A program made the translations under genes and the position numbers. The notes beneath the pieces are model-generated. The model made no database searches. It saw only the letters and a program-made list of their open reading frames with translations, and was not told where the DNA came from. From contig NZ_KQ034028.1 of NCBI RefSeq assembly GCF_000970795.1, positions 129,541 through 193,540 of the forward strand: DNA of 64,000 nucleotides. The letters run 5' to 3'. Below, piece after piece: positions 35,340 to 44,943 of this stretch. This DNA comes from Bombilactobacillus mellifer (GTDB lineage Bacteria > Bacillota > Bacilli > Lactobacillales > Lactobacillaceae). The number at the start of each line of letters is the position of its first letter. Positions within the stretch are counted from its first letter, which is position 1.

Positions 35340-35685
35340 CTTTTTCTCGAATATTTTGACAATTAATTACTAATCTAAAAATTGTAGTGCAGATTCTTTA
35401 TAAACTCAAACGTGTCTTGCAAATATCAAAGCAGACACGATTTCGGGGTAGTCGATGGCCCAAAACGTTGATGACAGACAAGCTCCTAATTGTGCAAACT
35501 AATAGTTACAATAAGATTAAACTAACGAAGTGGGGATTGAATAGCGGCGCAAAATTTGCGGCAGAGCCAATGAATTGAGCAAAAAGCCTCGGCAGCGCTG
35601 CAAGTGTATTTAATTGAAGTTTACTTTATGAAGATTACAATAAAACATATATTTAGGGGGCTAAAAAAGGTTGCACGGAGGAACT
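35340..35685. other. intergenic region without a recognised gene
   Basis: Between the Met T-box promoter and the GH32-like gene. It holds an inverted repeat CGTGTCT (35411-35417) and AGACACG (35433-35439), but no credible coding frame or terminator. Confidence 0.5.
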
Positions 35686-37104
35686 ATGAATGAACAAGTT
35701 TGGTTAAATATCAGTGATCAACGCTATCGCTGCGGCTATCATTTAATGGCTCCTAGTGGGCGGTTAACAGTTCCCAGCGGTTCAATCTATTTTAAAAATT
35801 TTTTTCATGTCTTCTTTCTATATAATAGTCCCCAAGTAACTTCGACCATACCCAATGTTTGGGGTCATGCCCGGAGTCGAGATCTCATTCATTGGCAATT
35901 ATTAAAACCAGCTTTACAACCAGATTCCATAACTGACCAAGCTGGCTGCCTAGCTGGCAGTGCGCTAATTAAAGATGGAGTTTTATATATTTTATATTTA
36001 GGACTCCAAGCACAATCTGACTTTCAGATTCTTCCTAGTCAAAATCTGGCTTACAGTAAAGACGGTTTAAATTTTAATAAATATTTACAAAATCCGGTCA
36101 TTAATATGCTTCCGGTCAGTCACTTTACTGAAACCAAGGCGGCCAAGATTTGGGAACATGATGGACAATATTATCTGTTAATGATTAGTCAAGACAATGG
36201 CCAAGATGAACAAGTAGTTTTATATACTTCCTATAGTTTGACTTATTGGAATTATTTAGGTCCGATTTTAGAACGTCCCCTGCTGCAACCATGTAACTTC
36301 TTGGAATTTTTTCATATTAACGGGCACGATATAGTTTTAGTAACAATGACACAGCGACAGGTTTCCACTTCTAATTTTGATCCGCAGGGAATTTATTATT
36401 TGGCCGGTGACTTAGACTATGATCGCCCTTATTTTAGTGGGCAGGTTTGGCAGCGCTTAGATTATGGGCACGATTTATTTGCTTCCCAAATTTTTCAAGC
36501 TCCCGATGGTCGGTTAGTGACTATTGCCGCTTTAGGTGGTGAGGATTTTGATCAATTGCAGGAAAATGATAAGGGCTGGGAGGGGGTTTTGTCCTTGCCC
36601 AGAGAATTAATCTGGGAACATAATCACTTAGTCATGCGCCCAGTTCGCGAATGTCAAACTTTACGTGAACGGCTTTTGCAACAACAAATCTATCAAATTC
36701 ACACGCCCAAGATTTTGTGCGATAGTGTTACGTATTTAGAAATGAACTTATACTTCTTTTTAGCACAGTGGGATGGGCAAATTTTTCAATTGATTTTTAC
36801 AGATCGGGTTACAAAAAACCAACTGGTTTTCGAGTATCTCCATGCGCAACAAAGCGTCAGTGTACGGCGCTCTGATCGCCCTCATAGTAATTCTACAAAG
36901 ATCGCGACTGATAAGTTTCTGCGGTTACAGATTTTTATTGATCAAAGTACAGTAGAAATTTTTGTGAATGATGGTCAAGTAGTGTTTTCAGAACGTTTTT
37001 ATTTTCAAGGCAATCCCCAAATTAGTCTAACCAGTGATCAAACCTTACAGGTTGATTGTCAACTATACCAGTTATCAGGGCAGTCACTAACTTTCGGCGA
37101 TTAA
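35686..37104 (+). CDS. GH32-fold protein with altered active site (probable pseudo-enzyme)
   Basis: A 472-residue protein with the full two-domain fold of sucrose-6-phosphate hydrolases and invertases: YHLMAPSGR, VWGHARSRDLIHW, GCLAGSALIKDG, LAYSKDGLNF, and a late VEIFVNDGQVVFSERFY from the beta-sandwich domain. The catalytic motifs are all changed. The NDPNG nucleophile motif reads TVPSG (Val29), FRDPK reads FTETK (Glu149 for Asp), and the WECPD acid motif reads NFLE. It therefore probably binds sugar or fructan without hydrolysis, or uses other chemistry. GGAGG lies four bases before ATG 35686. No sugar transporter is adjacent and there is no signal peptide. Confidence 0.8.
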   Translation: MNEQVWLNISDQRYRCGYHLMAPSGRLTVPSGSIYFKNFFHVFFLYNSPQVTSTIPNVWGHARSRDLIHWQLLKPALQPDSITDQAGCLAGSALIKDGVLYILYLGLQAQSDFQILPSQNLAYSKDGLNFNKYLQNPVINMLPVSHFTETKAAKIWEHDGQYYLLMISQDNGQDEQVVLYTSYSLTYWNYLGPILERPLLQPCNFLEFFHINGHDIVLVTMTQRQVSTSNFDPQGIYYLAGDLDYDRPYFSGQVWQRLDYGHDLFASQIFQAPDGRLVTIAALGGEDFDQLQENDKGWEGVLSLPRELIWEHNHLVMRPVRECQTLRERLLQQQIYQIHTPKILCDSVTYLEMNLYFFLAQWDGQIFQLIFTDRVTKNQLVFEYLHAQQSVSVRRSDRPHSNSTKIATDKFLRLQIFIDQSTVEIFVNDGQVVFSERFYFQGNPQISLTSDQTLQVDCQLYQLSGQSLTFGD

Positions 37105-37111
37105 ACGAGGC

Positions 37112-37873
37112 TTAGTTTTGCGGTCGGATTGTATACAAGTCTTGCAAGCGTTGATAATCACTGGTTGACAAGTTTAAAATTTGTTGTTGAAAATTCGTCC
37201 AGCTGCCATAAATATCCGTAATTGCCCTTTGAATAGCCGGCACTGCGGTTTGTTCAGCACGGGTAAAATTCATTGCTTGAATGGTGGTATCTTGCGGATT
37301 ATCCAAAGCTCGCAAATCAACGTCTTTTTGATACATTAAGTTGGTTAATAAATAATCTTGAATAATGTAGTTGACAGGCACTTTCATTAATAACAAAAAC
37401 AGAATGGCTAAAATCCCGGTTCGGTCTTTACCGGCGGCACAGTGAAAAACCAGTGACTGATTCGGTTGATCGTTGGCTAATAAGATTTGGAAAAATTGAC
37501 GGAACACCTTTTGGGAGTGCCGATCTAAAACCGCTTGTTGATAAATTTGACCGAGATCGTGATATTGATCGCTAGGTGGCAAGGTCTGATAGAGTCGCGC
37601 CCCATTGCCCTCAGCAGGATACAATGGTAGTGAATAGATGGTTAAAAAATTGGGCGTCGGATCGGGCCAACTCTGCTGTTCATAATCAGACCGTAAATCT
37701 ACCACATAACGTAAGCCGTATGCTTTTAATTGTTGAAGTTCACTTGAAGTAAGTTCCGTTAAATATCCCGAACGTAAAATTTTATGCCAGCGGATTTGAC
37801 GGCCGTCTTGGGTCGGATAGCCGCCGAGTTCGCGAAAATTATAAGTACGTGAGAAGGGAAAAATACGTTGCAT
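37112..37873 (-). CDS. tyrosine/serine protein phosphatase
   Basis: A 253-residue phosphatase with the CX5R loop HCAAGKDRTG near residue 145 and N-terminal FRELGGYPTQDGR, the hallmark of the Y_phosphatase3 family (like Listeria LipA). The general acid region VVDLRSDYEQ is near residue 56. AAAGGAG lies upstream of the ATG. Substrate may be phosphoproteins or phosphoinositides. Confidence 0.9.
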   Translation of the reverse strand: MQRIFPFSRTYNFRELGGYPTQDGRQIRWHKILRSGYLTELTSSELQQLKAYGLRYVVDLRSDYEQQSWPDPTPNFLTIYSLPLYPAEGNGARLYQTLPPSDQYHDLGQIYQQAVLDRHSQKVFRQFFQILLANDQPNQSLVFHCAAGKDRTGILAILFLLLMKVPVNYIIQDYLLTNLMYQKDVDLRALDNPQDTTIQAMNFTRAEQTAVPAIQRAITDIYGSWTNFQQQILNLSTSDYQRLQDLYTIRPQN

Positions 37874-37959
37874 GGCTTTACTCCTTTCGCTCAGTCAAAC
37901 CTGGGGATCTCTTAGTGCAATTGATGTGGTTTTCTTTTACAATACAACTAGGTGATTAA

Positions 37960-38703
37960 ATGCCGAAATTATCGATAATTATGCCTTTATATAATGAGGC
38001 TGCGCGTTTAGAGCGTTGTCTAAAATCTGTTATAGCCCAGCAGGATCAAAACTTTGAATTAATTATGGTAAATGATGCATCCACTGATCAAACACCTCAA
38101 ATAGCAACCCGGTTTATCCGCCATCATTCTAACATGTCTTTATTAACCCAACCAAGTAATCAGGGAATTTCGGCTGCCCGCAATCGCGGTATGCGTGCGG
38201 CTCAGGGCGAACTGATCACGTTTATTGATGGTGATGATTGGTTGGAGCCGCAATATACAAGTTACTTTTTGCAAAAATTTGCGCAGCGACCGCTGGATAT
38301 GGTAGTTTGCGGCTACGTGCGTGAACCACAACGGGCCCCCGCTTTATTACGTTCAAAGCATTTTCAAGGTTATTGTGGGCGTGAAGAAGTTTTACGCCAT
38401 ATCACCAAGAACAGTGGTCAGGTCAAAGGGTACACGTGGAACAAAGTTTACCACTTGGCCCTCATTAATAAATATCATTTACAATTTGAATCTGACTTAT
38501 CCTTGATGGAAGATCAGGTGTTCAATGTGCAATATGCCACGCATGCGCAGCATTTTTACATTGGCACCCAGCCGCTATATCACTATTGGCAGCATAATCA
38601 AAGTGCCACCCATACTTATGACCTGGAGTCTGCCAAAAGTGTTGGGTTAGCCAATTACCGCATTGTCAAGACTCTCTTAAAATCTAAAAAGTCTCAAAAA
38701 TAG
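37960..38703 (+). CDS. glycosyltransferase family 2
   Basis: A 247-residue GT-A glycosyltransferase. LSIIMPLYNEAARLERCL opens the fold, NDASTDQT binds the nucleotide, and DGDDWLEPQY contains the DxD-like metal motif; LMEDQVFN gives the likely base (ED). AGGTGAT precedes the ATG. It adds sugars to a surface polymer or teichoic acid; substrate unknown. No other polymer genes are adjacent. Confidence 0.88.
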   Translation: MPKLSIIMPLYNEAARLERCLKSVIAQQDQNFELIMVNDASTDQTPQIATRFIRHHSNMSLLTQPSNQGISAARNRGMRAAQGELITFIDGDDWLEPQYTSYFLQKFAQRPLDMVVCGYVREPQRAPALLRSKHFQGYCGREEVLRHITKNSGQVKGYTWNKVYHLALINKYHLQFESDLSLMEDQVFNVQYATHAQHFYIGTQPLYHYWQHNQSATHTYDLESAKSVGLANYRIVKTLLKSKKSQK

Positions 38704-38746
38704 TCCAGCAATAAGTCTAATTTCTTAAAGGTCAGGAGCAAAGCCC

Positions 38747-39127
38747 ATGAGTGATGTAGAAGATTATTTAAAAAAGAATATTTTTGGCACGCCGCAATTA
38801 AAACCTGATGAGCGCAAAAAATTTCTTGGTAATTTTCAGGAACGGGTGGCCTTAGCTTTAACAGTAGCTCAAGTTCGTAATCCCCAAAATTTGCCGCTGA
38901 TTAAACGGGTTATGCAGCGCTATCCACAATATCATTTATATATTAATGGCCGCCTGTCAACGTCCTATCGACAGGAATTGATTAGGTTAGCGGTTACTTT
39001 GAATTATCAATTTACAATTATCGCTCAAAAAAATCGACGCTTGCCGACCCCCGAATTGAGTGAACAAGAAATGGGCTTAGTAATTGCCGATGAACGCCAT
39101 AAAGTAACCCGTCCCACTTTATTATGA
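38747..39127 (+). CDS. YueI-family (DUF1694) protein
   Basis: A 126-residue soluble protein with the DUF1694 pattern: DYLKKNIFGTPQLKPDERKKFLG at the N-terminus and RVALALTVAQV after it. The family is common in Firmicutes and has no known function. GGAG lies ahead of the ATG. Confidence 0.85.
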   Translation: MSDVEDYLKKNIFGTPQLKPDERKKFLGNFQERVALALTVAQVRNPQNLPLIKRVMQRYPQYHLYINGRLSTSYRQELIRLAVTLNYQFTIIAQKNRRLPTPELSEQEMGLVIADERHKVTRPTLL

Positions 39128-39260
39128 TCTCTGTTTGTTAAAGGTGGTCTTTTTGCCGTTCCCCAAGTACAAAGTGCAAAAAATAGGGTGGAAGCTCCAA
39201 AATTTTCACGATAGCGTCAGCAGATACGATGCTGTTTATTAATGAGTAAAGGAAAGTCAT

Positions 39261-40409
39261 ATGCAAACTAAATATCAACCATTATTTACTGATTTGAGGT
39301 TAAATAACGGTGTCGTCTTACATAATCGGATAGCAATGTGCCCGATGTTAATTTTTGCAGCCCAAGCTGATGGGACACCATCTGCTCAAGACTGTGCTTA
39401 TTTTCAATTACGTAATGAATTTGGACAGCTCTTAATTACGGGGGCTACAACTATTGCACCGCATATTCAATGTGCCCAACAACAAATGTCGCTGGACACT
39501 GATGCAGCGATTCCCGCCTTTAGGCAATTGGCGACTGTCATGCAAGCTCAGGGCAATAAAGGGATTGTGCAGCTGCAACATCCTGGTCGCCAAGCTTCAA
39601 TAGGCTATGCTCAAAGTCATCAAGCTTATGCACCGACGGCACTCGATTTTCCTTTTTTAGATTATCCGGTTCAAGGATTAACTAATAGTCAAATTGAACA
39701 AATTATTCAAGCCTTTGGTCAAGCTACGGCGCGAGCAATTGCGGCAGGCTTTAGCGGTGTGGAAATTCACGGCGCCAATCATTACCTCTTACAACAATTT
39801 TTTTCCCAATATTCTAACCGACGCACAGATGCCTGGGGTGGCAGTTTAACCAAACGAATGGCTTTCCCGTTAGCAGTGGCTCAAGAAGTTTTGCGAGTGG
39901 CGCGCCAATTAAAACCGGATTTTATTGTCGGCTACCGTTTGTCGCCGGAAGAAATTCATGGTGCTAATATTGGTTATACCATCGATGAATCTCTACAATT
40001 GATTGAGCACTTGGCGCAATTAGATTTGGATTATTTACATACTTCCATTTACAGCAGCGCAACTTTTCGCGTTCCGGCTTACAAAGCTTTTGCGCTGAGG
40101 GGAAATCGGACTAAGCCGATGAACGCCTTGATTCATGATCAAATTGCCGGTCGGAGTGCCCTGATGGTTTCCGGCTCGATTCGGACACCAGCAGCAACTT
40201 TAGATGGTTTAAACTATGGCGATCTTGTGGCCTTAGGAGTGGTAGCCTTAAGTGATCCGCGATTTACCAACAAAATTCGCACAGATCATTTGGATCAAAT
40301 TAATTTAAACGTTCACGGCCGAGAACGAGACTTACAACTGCCCCCTGCATTAATTCAAAAATATCGTGCTAAAGCGCCGTTGCCGCCGGTGTTGGGTTTA
40401 AGTGAATGA
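39261..40409 (+). CDS. NADH:flavin oxidoreductase (old yellow enzyme family)
   Basis: A 382-residue TIM-barrel flavoenzyme. NRIAMCPM and QLQHPGRQAS bind FMN, GVEIHGANHYLLQQFFSQYSNRRTDAWGGS is the central catalytic stretch with the substrate His and Asn, and VSGSIRTPAATLDGL holds the flavin phosphate. It reduces activated double bonds of enones or enoates. No iron-sulfur extension is seen. AGGAAAG precedes the ATG. Monocistronic. Confidence 0.9.
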   Translation: MQTKYQPLFTDLRLNNGVVLHNRIAMCPMLIFAAQADGTPSAQDCAYFQLRNEFGQLLITGATTIAPHIQCAQQQMSLDTDAAIPAFRQLATVMQAQGNKGIVQLQHPGRQASIGYAQSHQAYAPTALDFPFLDYPVQGLTNSQIEQIIQAFGQATARAIAAGFSGVEIHGANHYLLQQFFSQYSNRRTDAWGGSLTKRMAFPLAVAQEVLRVARQLKPDFIVGYRLSPEEIHGANIGYTIDESLQLIEHLAQLDLDYLHTSIYSSATFRVPAYKAFALRGNRTKPMNALIHDQIAGRSALMVSGSIRTPAATLDGLNYGDLVALGVVALSDPRFTNKIRTDHLDQINLNVHGRERDLQLPPALIQKYRAKAPLPPVLGLSE

Positions 40410-40462
40410 GGATCATCCTTTGATATTTGGGGCTAAATTATAGTTGATTCAGCAACGCGGGC

Positions 40463-42763
40463 TTATTTTAAGATATAGCGTACGACTAACTCACGTGAAA
40501 TCAGAAATAGTGGGTAAAACAGTATAATAATGAGCAGACTAGGGAATTGTAAATTACCGATCAAAATATTCTGTATTTTGAAAATCCCACCACCACCAAC
40601 AAAAACCCCCGCATTAACGCAGAAGAGCAATAAGAAAATGACAATAATACCCCGATTAATGGGCCGTGCGATCGTCCATAAGGCGGCAAAGCCCAGTAGA
40701 CTAATAGCTAAAACTGCCAGCGTGGAAGTTTGAGCATAAGACCAATTTTGCCAATGTCCCCACTGGGTGAGTAATCCCACCGTTAAGGTGACATCCACAG
40801 CTGCGGGCAAAGCAACTTGAAAAACATTCCGGTAAAACCGTCCCGCCGGGGGGCGAAAATCTGGTTGTAAGGCTAAAAAGAAGGTCGGAATCCCGACAGT
40901 TAAGGCATTCACCGGAGTCATTTGGGCGGGATAAAACGGATAATTAGCATGCAATAAAATAAAAAGCAGGGTAAGCAGGATCGAATAAATGGTTTTGATT
41001 AAATATAAAGCCGCTACCCGTTCAATATTGTTAATAACCCGGCGTCCTTCATTCAGCACGAAAATTAAGGAATCAAAGTTTTTATTTAATAAGACGAAAT
41101 CGGCCGCACTTTCGGCAGCATCACTATTGCCAGCAATGGCAATGCCACAATCGGATTGACGCATAGCTAAGACATCATTAACGCCATCGCCAGCCATCGC
41201 GACTTTGTGCTGATTTTGTTGCAGCGCTTGAAGCAGTTTTTGTTTTTGTTCAGGCAAAGTCCGCCCAAAAACCGTATATTCTTGGACCAACTGGGCAAAA
41301 TCTGCATCGTCAGGAATTGTAGACATATCGACAGCTTGGTTGGCTGCAGGTAATTGAACTTGCTGAGCAATAGTTTGGACAGTTTGCGGATCATCACCGG
41401 AGATAACTTTGATCTTAATGCCTTGTTGCCGTAAGTAATCAAAAGTGTCTTGGGCGGTAGCTCGAATTTCATCACTAATCAGACAAAAACCTAAAAGTTG
41501 TGGTTGTTCGATTGTGGTTTTGATGGGTTGTGGGCTTTGGACTACGGCTAAAACACGATAGCCAGCTGCCGCAAATTGTTGGGCTTGTGTCAATTGCTGT
41601 TGATTGTGCAAAAGAAAATTGGGCGCCCCGATGGCATAGGATTGGTGCTTGTTGAAATTAGCTGCGGACCATTTGCGTTGCGAGGAAAAGGGCACAATAC
41701 TATCCACCTCACCCGGAGCTAATTGGAGAGTGCAGTCTTGGAGCAAAGCCTGCGCCGTTTCATTGCTTTCTTGAGTAGCCAGCATAATTTTTTGGGCAAT
41801 GGTACGGACCTCGTTGGAGCTCACGTGCTGTGGAACAATTTTAGCTAATTGCAAATTGCCAGTAGTTATTGTGCCCGTTTTATCCAAACATAACGTATCC
41901 ACTCGCGCTAAAGCTTCCAAGGCCGTCATGGATTTGACAAGAACTTGTTTATGACCTAAATGCATGGTTCCGACGGCTAAAGCCACAGAAGTTAAAAGAA
42001 CCAGACCTTGCGGGATCATTCCAATAATGGAAGCGGAAGTCCCTAAGATAGCTTGATTTAAATGGTGATTTTTAAAATAGGAACTACAAAAGAGGATTAA
42101 TCCTAAGGGAATAATAATATAGGTTAGAACTTGAATAATGCGGTTAATAATGGACAGCAGTTGAGAAACATGATGCTGCTGTTGGCGGGCACTTTTGGCC
42201 AGACGATTGGCAAAGCTGTCGGCCCCCACGGCGGTCAATTCTACTTCTGCTTGACCACCGACAACAATGCTTCCAGATAAGACGGAATCCCCGATTTGTT
42301 TAATAATGGCTACCGATTCGCCTGTTAAATTAGATTCATCGATTTCGAGTTGCTCAGTTTGACAAACACGCCCATCAGCGGGAACTTGATCACCGCGGCG
42401 TAAGCAAATAATGTCCCCTAAAACTAAATCATCTTGAAAAATTTGTTGCCGCTGGTTATCACGCCAAACGGTGACGCGTTGGCGATTTAAAAAAGTTAAT
42501 TGATCTAGTTGTTTTTTGGCTTTAATTTCTTGATAAGAACCAATAATAAAATTGGCAATGACTGGTCCAAGAAACAATAAATTCGCATAACTACCAGTAT
42601 ACATAATTAAACCGGCAATCACTAAATTGATCAAATTGAAAAGTGTGAAAAGATTTTTGGAAATAATTTTACTCACAGGCGTAGAAGTCGTGGCCGTACG
42701 ATTAACGTGGCCGGCGGCTTGCTGTGCTTGAACTTGGGCGGTAGTTAAACCAGTATGTGCCAT
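40463..42763 (-). CDS. cation-transporting P-type ATPase (HAD-IC)
   Basis: A 766-residue ATPase. LTGESVAI is the actuator loop, CLDKTGTITTG contains the phosphorylated Asp, and MAGDGVNDVLAMRQSDCGIA is the hinge. The C-terminal part has about six helices (MTPVNALTVGIPTFFLALQPD). It lacks heavy-metal CPx motifs and N-terminal metal-binding domains; the group is common in lactobacilli and may move Ca, Mg or another cation. ATG 42763 has GGGAG seven bases upstream and is preferred over an ATG 16 codons earlier. Confidence 0.88.
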   Translation of the reverse strand: MAHTGLTTAQVQAQQAAGHVNRTATTSTPVSKIISKNLFTLFNLINLVIAGLIMYTGSYANLLFLGPVIANFIIGSYQEIKAKKQLDQLTFLNRQRVTVWRDNQRQQIFQDDLVLGDIICLRRGDQVPADGRVCQTEQLEIDESNLTGESVAIIKQIGDSVLSGSIVVGGQAEVELTAVGADSFANRLAKSARQQQHHVSQLLSIINRIIQVLTYIIIPLGLILFCSSYFKNHHLNQAILGTSASIIGMIPQGLVLLTSVALAVGTMHLGHKQVLVKSMTALEALARVDTLCLDKTGTITTGNLQLAKIVPQHVSSNEVRTIAQKIMLATQESNETAQALLQDCTLQLAPGEVDSIVPFSSQRKWSAANFNKHQSYAIGAPNFLLHNQQQLTQAQQFAAAGYRVLAVVQSPQPIKTTIEQPQLLGFCLISDEIRATAQDTFDYLRQQGIKIKVISGDDPQTVQTIAQQVQLPAANQAVDMSTIPDDADFAQLVQEYTVFGRTLPEQKQKLLQALQQNQHKVAMAGDGVNDVLAMRQSDCGIAIAGNSDAAESAADFVLLNKNFDSLIFVLNEGRRVINNIERVAALYLIKTIYSILLTLLFILLHANYPFYPAQMTPVNALTVGIPTFFLALQPDFRPPAGRFYRNVFQVALPAAVDVTLTVGLLTQWGHWQNWSYAQTSTLAVLAISLLGFAALWTIARPINRGIIVIFLLLFCVNAGVFVGGGGIFKIQNILIGNLQFPSLLIIILFYPLFLISRELVVRYILK

Positions 42764-42875
42764 GTAAAGTCTCCCATTCTTGAAAACTAATCTAGGGATT
42801 TGAACTTGCAAACCAATATAAAAAATCCTTTAATATAATATTATATGCAAATCTGATTATGAAAGAGGAACAATT

Positions 42876-43523
42876 TTGATTAAAAATATTTTTTTTGACC
42901 TGGATGGGACCATTATTGACAGCGCGCCGGGAATTATTAAAGCCTTACGTTATGCTTATCAACAAGCAGCCTTATCAGTTCCCGATGATAGTGTGTTGCG
43001 TAAATTTATTGGTCCCCCGTTATTGGAAAGTATTGAAAAGTATACCAAGATTTCACCAGAAAGTGAACTTGCACGACAATTGCTCCGGGGTTTTCAAGAA
43101 TATTATGGGCGCAGTGGATGGCAGGAGATGCACCTTTATCCCCAAATTGTTCCGGTTTTAAAACAATTACAGCAAAATGGTCATCGACTTTATATTGCAA
43201 CTGCAAAACCCCAAACTTTTGCGAAGCAAATTGTTGATTATTTAGAGATTCAGCAATATTTTGTGAACCTTTATGGCACAGATTTAGATGAAAAGATGCA
43301 AAAAAAAGATGTTATTCAACGAGCTCTTAAAATTGAAGCAATCTCTGATCCACAACAGATTGTGATGGTAGGAGATCGCGATACCGACGTTTTAGGAGCA
43401 GCGGCTAATCAAGTAGCAACGATTGGTGTGCTCTATGGTTTTGGCACAGCTACGGAATTAACGCAAGCGGGAGCCAAAGCTTTGATTAAGACGCCGGAGC
43501 AATTAATTGAACAGGTGAGTTAA
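42876..43523 (+). CDS. HAD-family hydrolase (phosphoglycolate phosphatase-like)
   Basis: A 215-residue phosphatase with the HAD motifs FFDLDGTIIDS at the N-terminus, ATAKP in the middle and MVGDRDTDVLGAAAN near residue 165. The PLLESIEKY cap region places it with phosphoglycolate-phosphatase-like enzymes. TTG 42876 is the start, with AGAGG seven to eight bases upstream. It is followed by two genes with tight spacing. Confidence 0.88.
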   Translation: MIKNIFFDLDGTIIDSAPGIIKALRYAYQQAALSVPDDSVLRKFIGPPLLESIEKYTKISPESELARQLLRGFQEYYGRSGWQEMHLYPQIVPVLKQLQQNGHRLYIATAKPQTFAKQIVDYLEIQQYFVNLYGTDLDEKMQKKDVIQRALKIEAISDPQQIVMVGDRDTDVLGAAANQVATIGVLYGFGTATELTQAGAKALIKTPEQLIEQVS

Positions 43524-43525
43524 TT

Positions 43526-44449
43526 ATGAAAAAACATTGGCGTTCGCTTCTCCTGGGCTTCGTGGCCATTTTACTCGTGATTGATTTAGGAATGGGGTAT
43601 TATTTATTTAACTTTGCTCTGGGTAAAACCGGCTACAGCGCCCGGAATGCTAATCGTCCCTTAACTACCAGTGAAAAATGGGCTCAAACTCAGGAACAAA
43701 CCACCTGGCGGCAAATGAGTGCTGATGGTTTAAAACTCCAAGCAAGATATTACCCGGCAACAAAGCCTACTGATAAGACAGTGATCATGATTCATGGTTT
43801 TGGGGACAATAGTTTAACCGTTGGCCCTTATATTAAACTGCTGCATCATGCAGGTTATAATGTTTTAGCTCCAGATGCCCGGGCAGCAGGTCGTAGCCAG
43901 GGCCGCTATATCGGTTATGGTTGGCAAGATCGCGCGGATTTGCAATTATGGGTGCAACAGCTCATTCGACGACAAGGACCACATTGTCAAATTGGCTTAT
44001 ATGGAATTAGTATGGGGGCTGCTGAAGTGATGTATTATTTAGGATTGCGGGTACCGTCACAGGTGCGCTTAGCCATTGCCGATTGTGGTTATGCCAGTAT
44101 CGTCGGTGAGTTGTCCTATCAATTAAAGCAAATTTTTCATTTGCCCAGTTTTCCTTTGATTCCTACTGCTAATTTGTTTGTGCAAACACTAGCTCACTAT
44201 AATTTGTACGCTGCTGATACCCGGCAAACGCTCAAACACAATCACATACCATTGTTGCTTATTCATGGAACCAAAGATGATTTTGTGCCGACCAAAAATG
44301 CCGCCATTAATTATCAAAATGATCACGGACCTAAGAAGTTATGGTATGTCAAGGGTGCCGCACACGCGCAATCCTATCAAAAGCAGCCGCAAAAATATCG
44401 ACAACACGTCTTACAGTGGCTCACTAAGTATTTTGATTTGACAAAGTAG
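43526..44449 (+). CDS. membrane-anchored alpha/beta hydrolase
   Basis: A 307-residue hydrolase with an N-terminal membrane helix (residues 8-30). MIHGFGDNSLTV is the oxyanion strand, LYGISMGAAEV holds the nucleophile Ser, IHGTKDDFVPT the Asp and KGAAHAQSY the His. The type is common in Firmicutes (YqkD/serine aminopeptidase-like). It starts two bases after the HAD gene stop. Substrate unknown. Confidence 0.85.
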   Translation: MKKHWRSLLLGFVAILLVIDLGMGYYLFNFALGKTGYSARNANRPLTTSEKWAQTQEQTTWRQMSADGLKLQARYYPATKPTDKTVIMIHGFGDNSLTVGPYIKLLHHAGYNVLAPDARAAGRSQGRYIGYGWQDRADLQLWVQQLIRRQGPHCQIGLYGISMGAAEVMYYLGLRVPSQVRLAIADCGYASIVGELSYQLKQIFHLPSFPLIPTANLFVQTLAHYNLYAADTRQTLKHNHIPLLLIHGTKDDFVPTKNAAINYQNDHGPKKLWYVKGAAHAQSYQKQPQKYRQHVLQWLTKYFDLTK

Positions 44450-44459
44450 GTGAATAAAA

Positions 44460-44834
44460 ATGACAGGACAGCTTTTTTTCCGGCCGGAAGTCGCGCAGCG
44501 GATTCAAAAAGCCCAAAAGCCAGGCTGCGTTTTAGTGTTAGATTTCGAAGATGGTAGCGGGCCTTTTAACCAGCAAGCTTTATCTTGTTCATTTGATGTT
44601 AACTTTAGTTTGTTGGTGGTTCCGGTTCAGTCAGTGACAACGGCCTATCCGTTAGTTGTGACCTCAAATTTGGGACCGGTTTATACAAAAAATAATACTA
44701 AATTATATTTAGATTCCACGATTGTTTTTCAGCAACCACCACACACACGGACCATTCGGATGCAAAATGATTCGGGCATGATCAGCGGCAACATCCCCTT
44801 GCGGGTGATAAAGACTGCCGCCAAACCGGATTAA
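44460..44834 (+). CDS. HesB/IscA-like iron-sulfur biosynthesis-fold protein
   Basis: A 124-residue protein of the small HesB-like group seen in lactobacilli. VLVLDFEDGSGPFNQQALSC and TNLGPVYTKNN-like strands fit the fold, but the C-terminal Cys-Gly-Cys of true IscA is missing and the end reads IPLRVIKTA. Cluster binding is therefore doubtful. AGGTGA lies upstream. It ends an operon with the HAD and alpha/beta hydrolases. Confidence 0.6.
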   Translation: MTGQLFFRPEVAQRIQKAQKPGCVLVLDFEDGSGPFNQQALSCSFDVNFSLLVVPVQSVTTAYPLVVTSNLGPVYTKNNTKLYLDSTIVFQQPPHTRTIRMQNDSGMISGNIPLRVIKTAAKPD

Positions 44835-44943
44835 AGAAAGTGTAGAGGGAATCGATTACATTGATTCAATCTGTATTCAAGCCTGCCAAAATGCGGTAAA
44901 ATGTCAGTGTATATGGAAAAACTGATTTTTTTAGGAGGCTATC

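Noticed and set aside
35068-35373. 101-residue plus-strand reading frame
   Set aside because: It lies antisense to the Met T-box leader and its promoter, which explain the sequence fully.
35387-35578. 63-residue reading frame
   Set aside because: No ribosome site and no family resemblance; probably chance.
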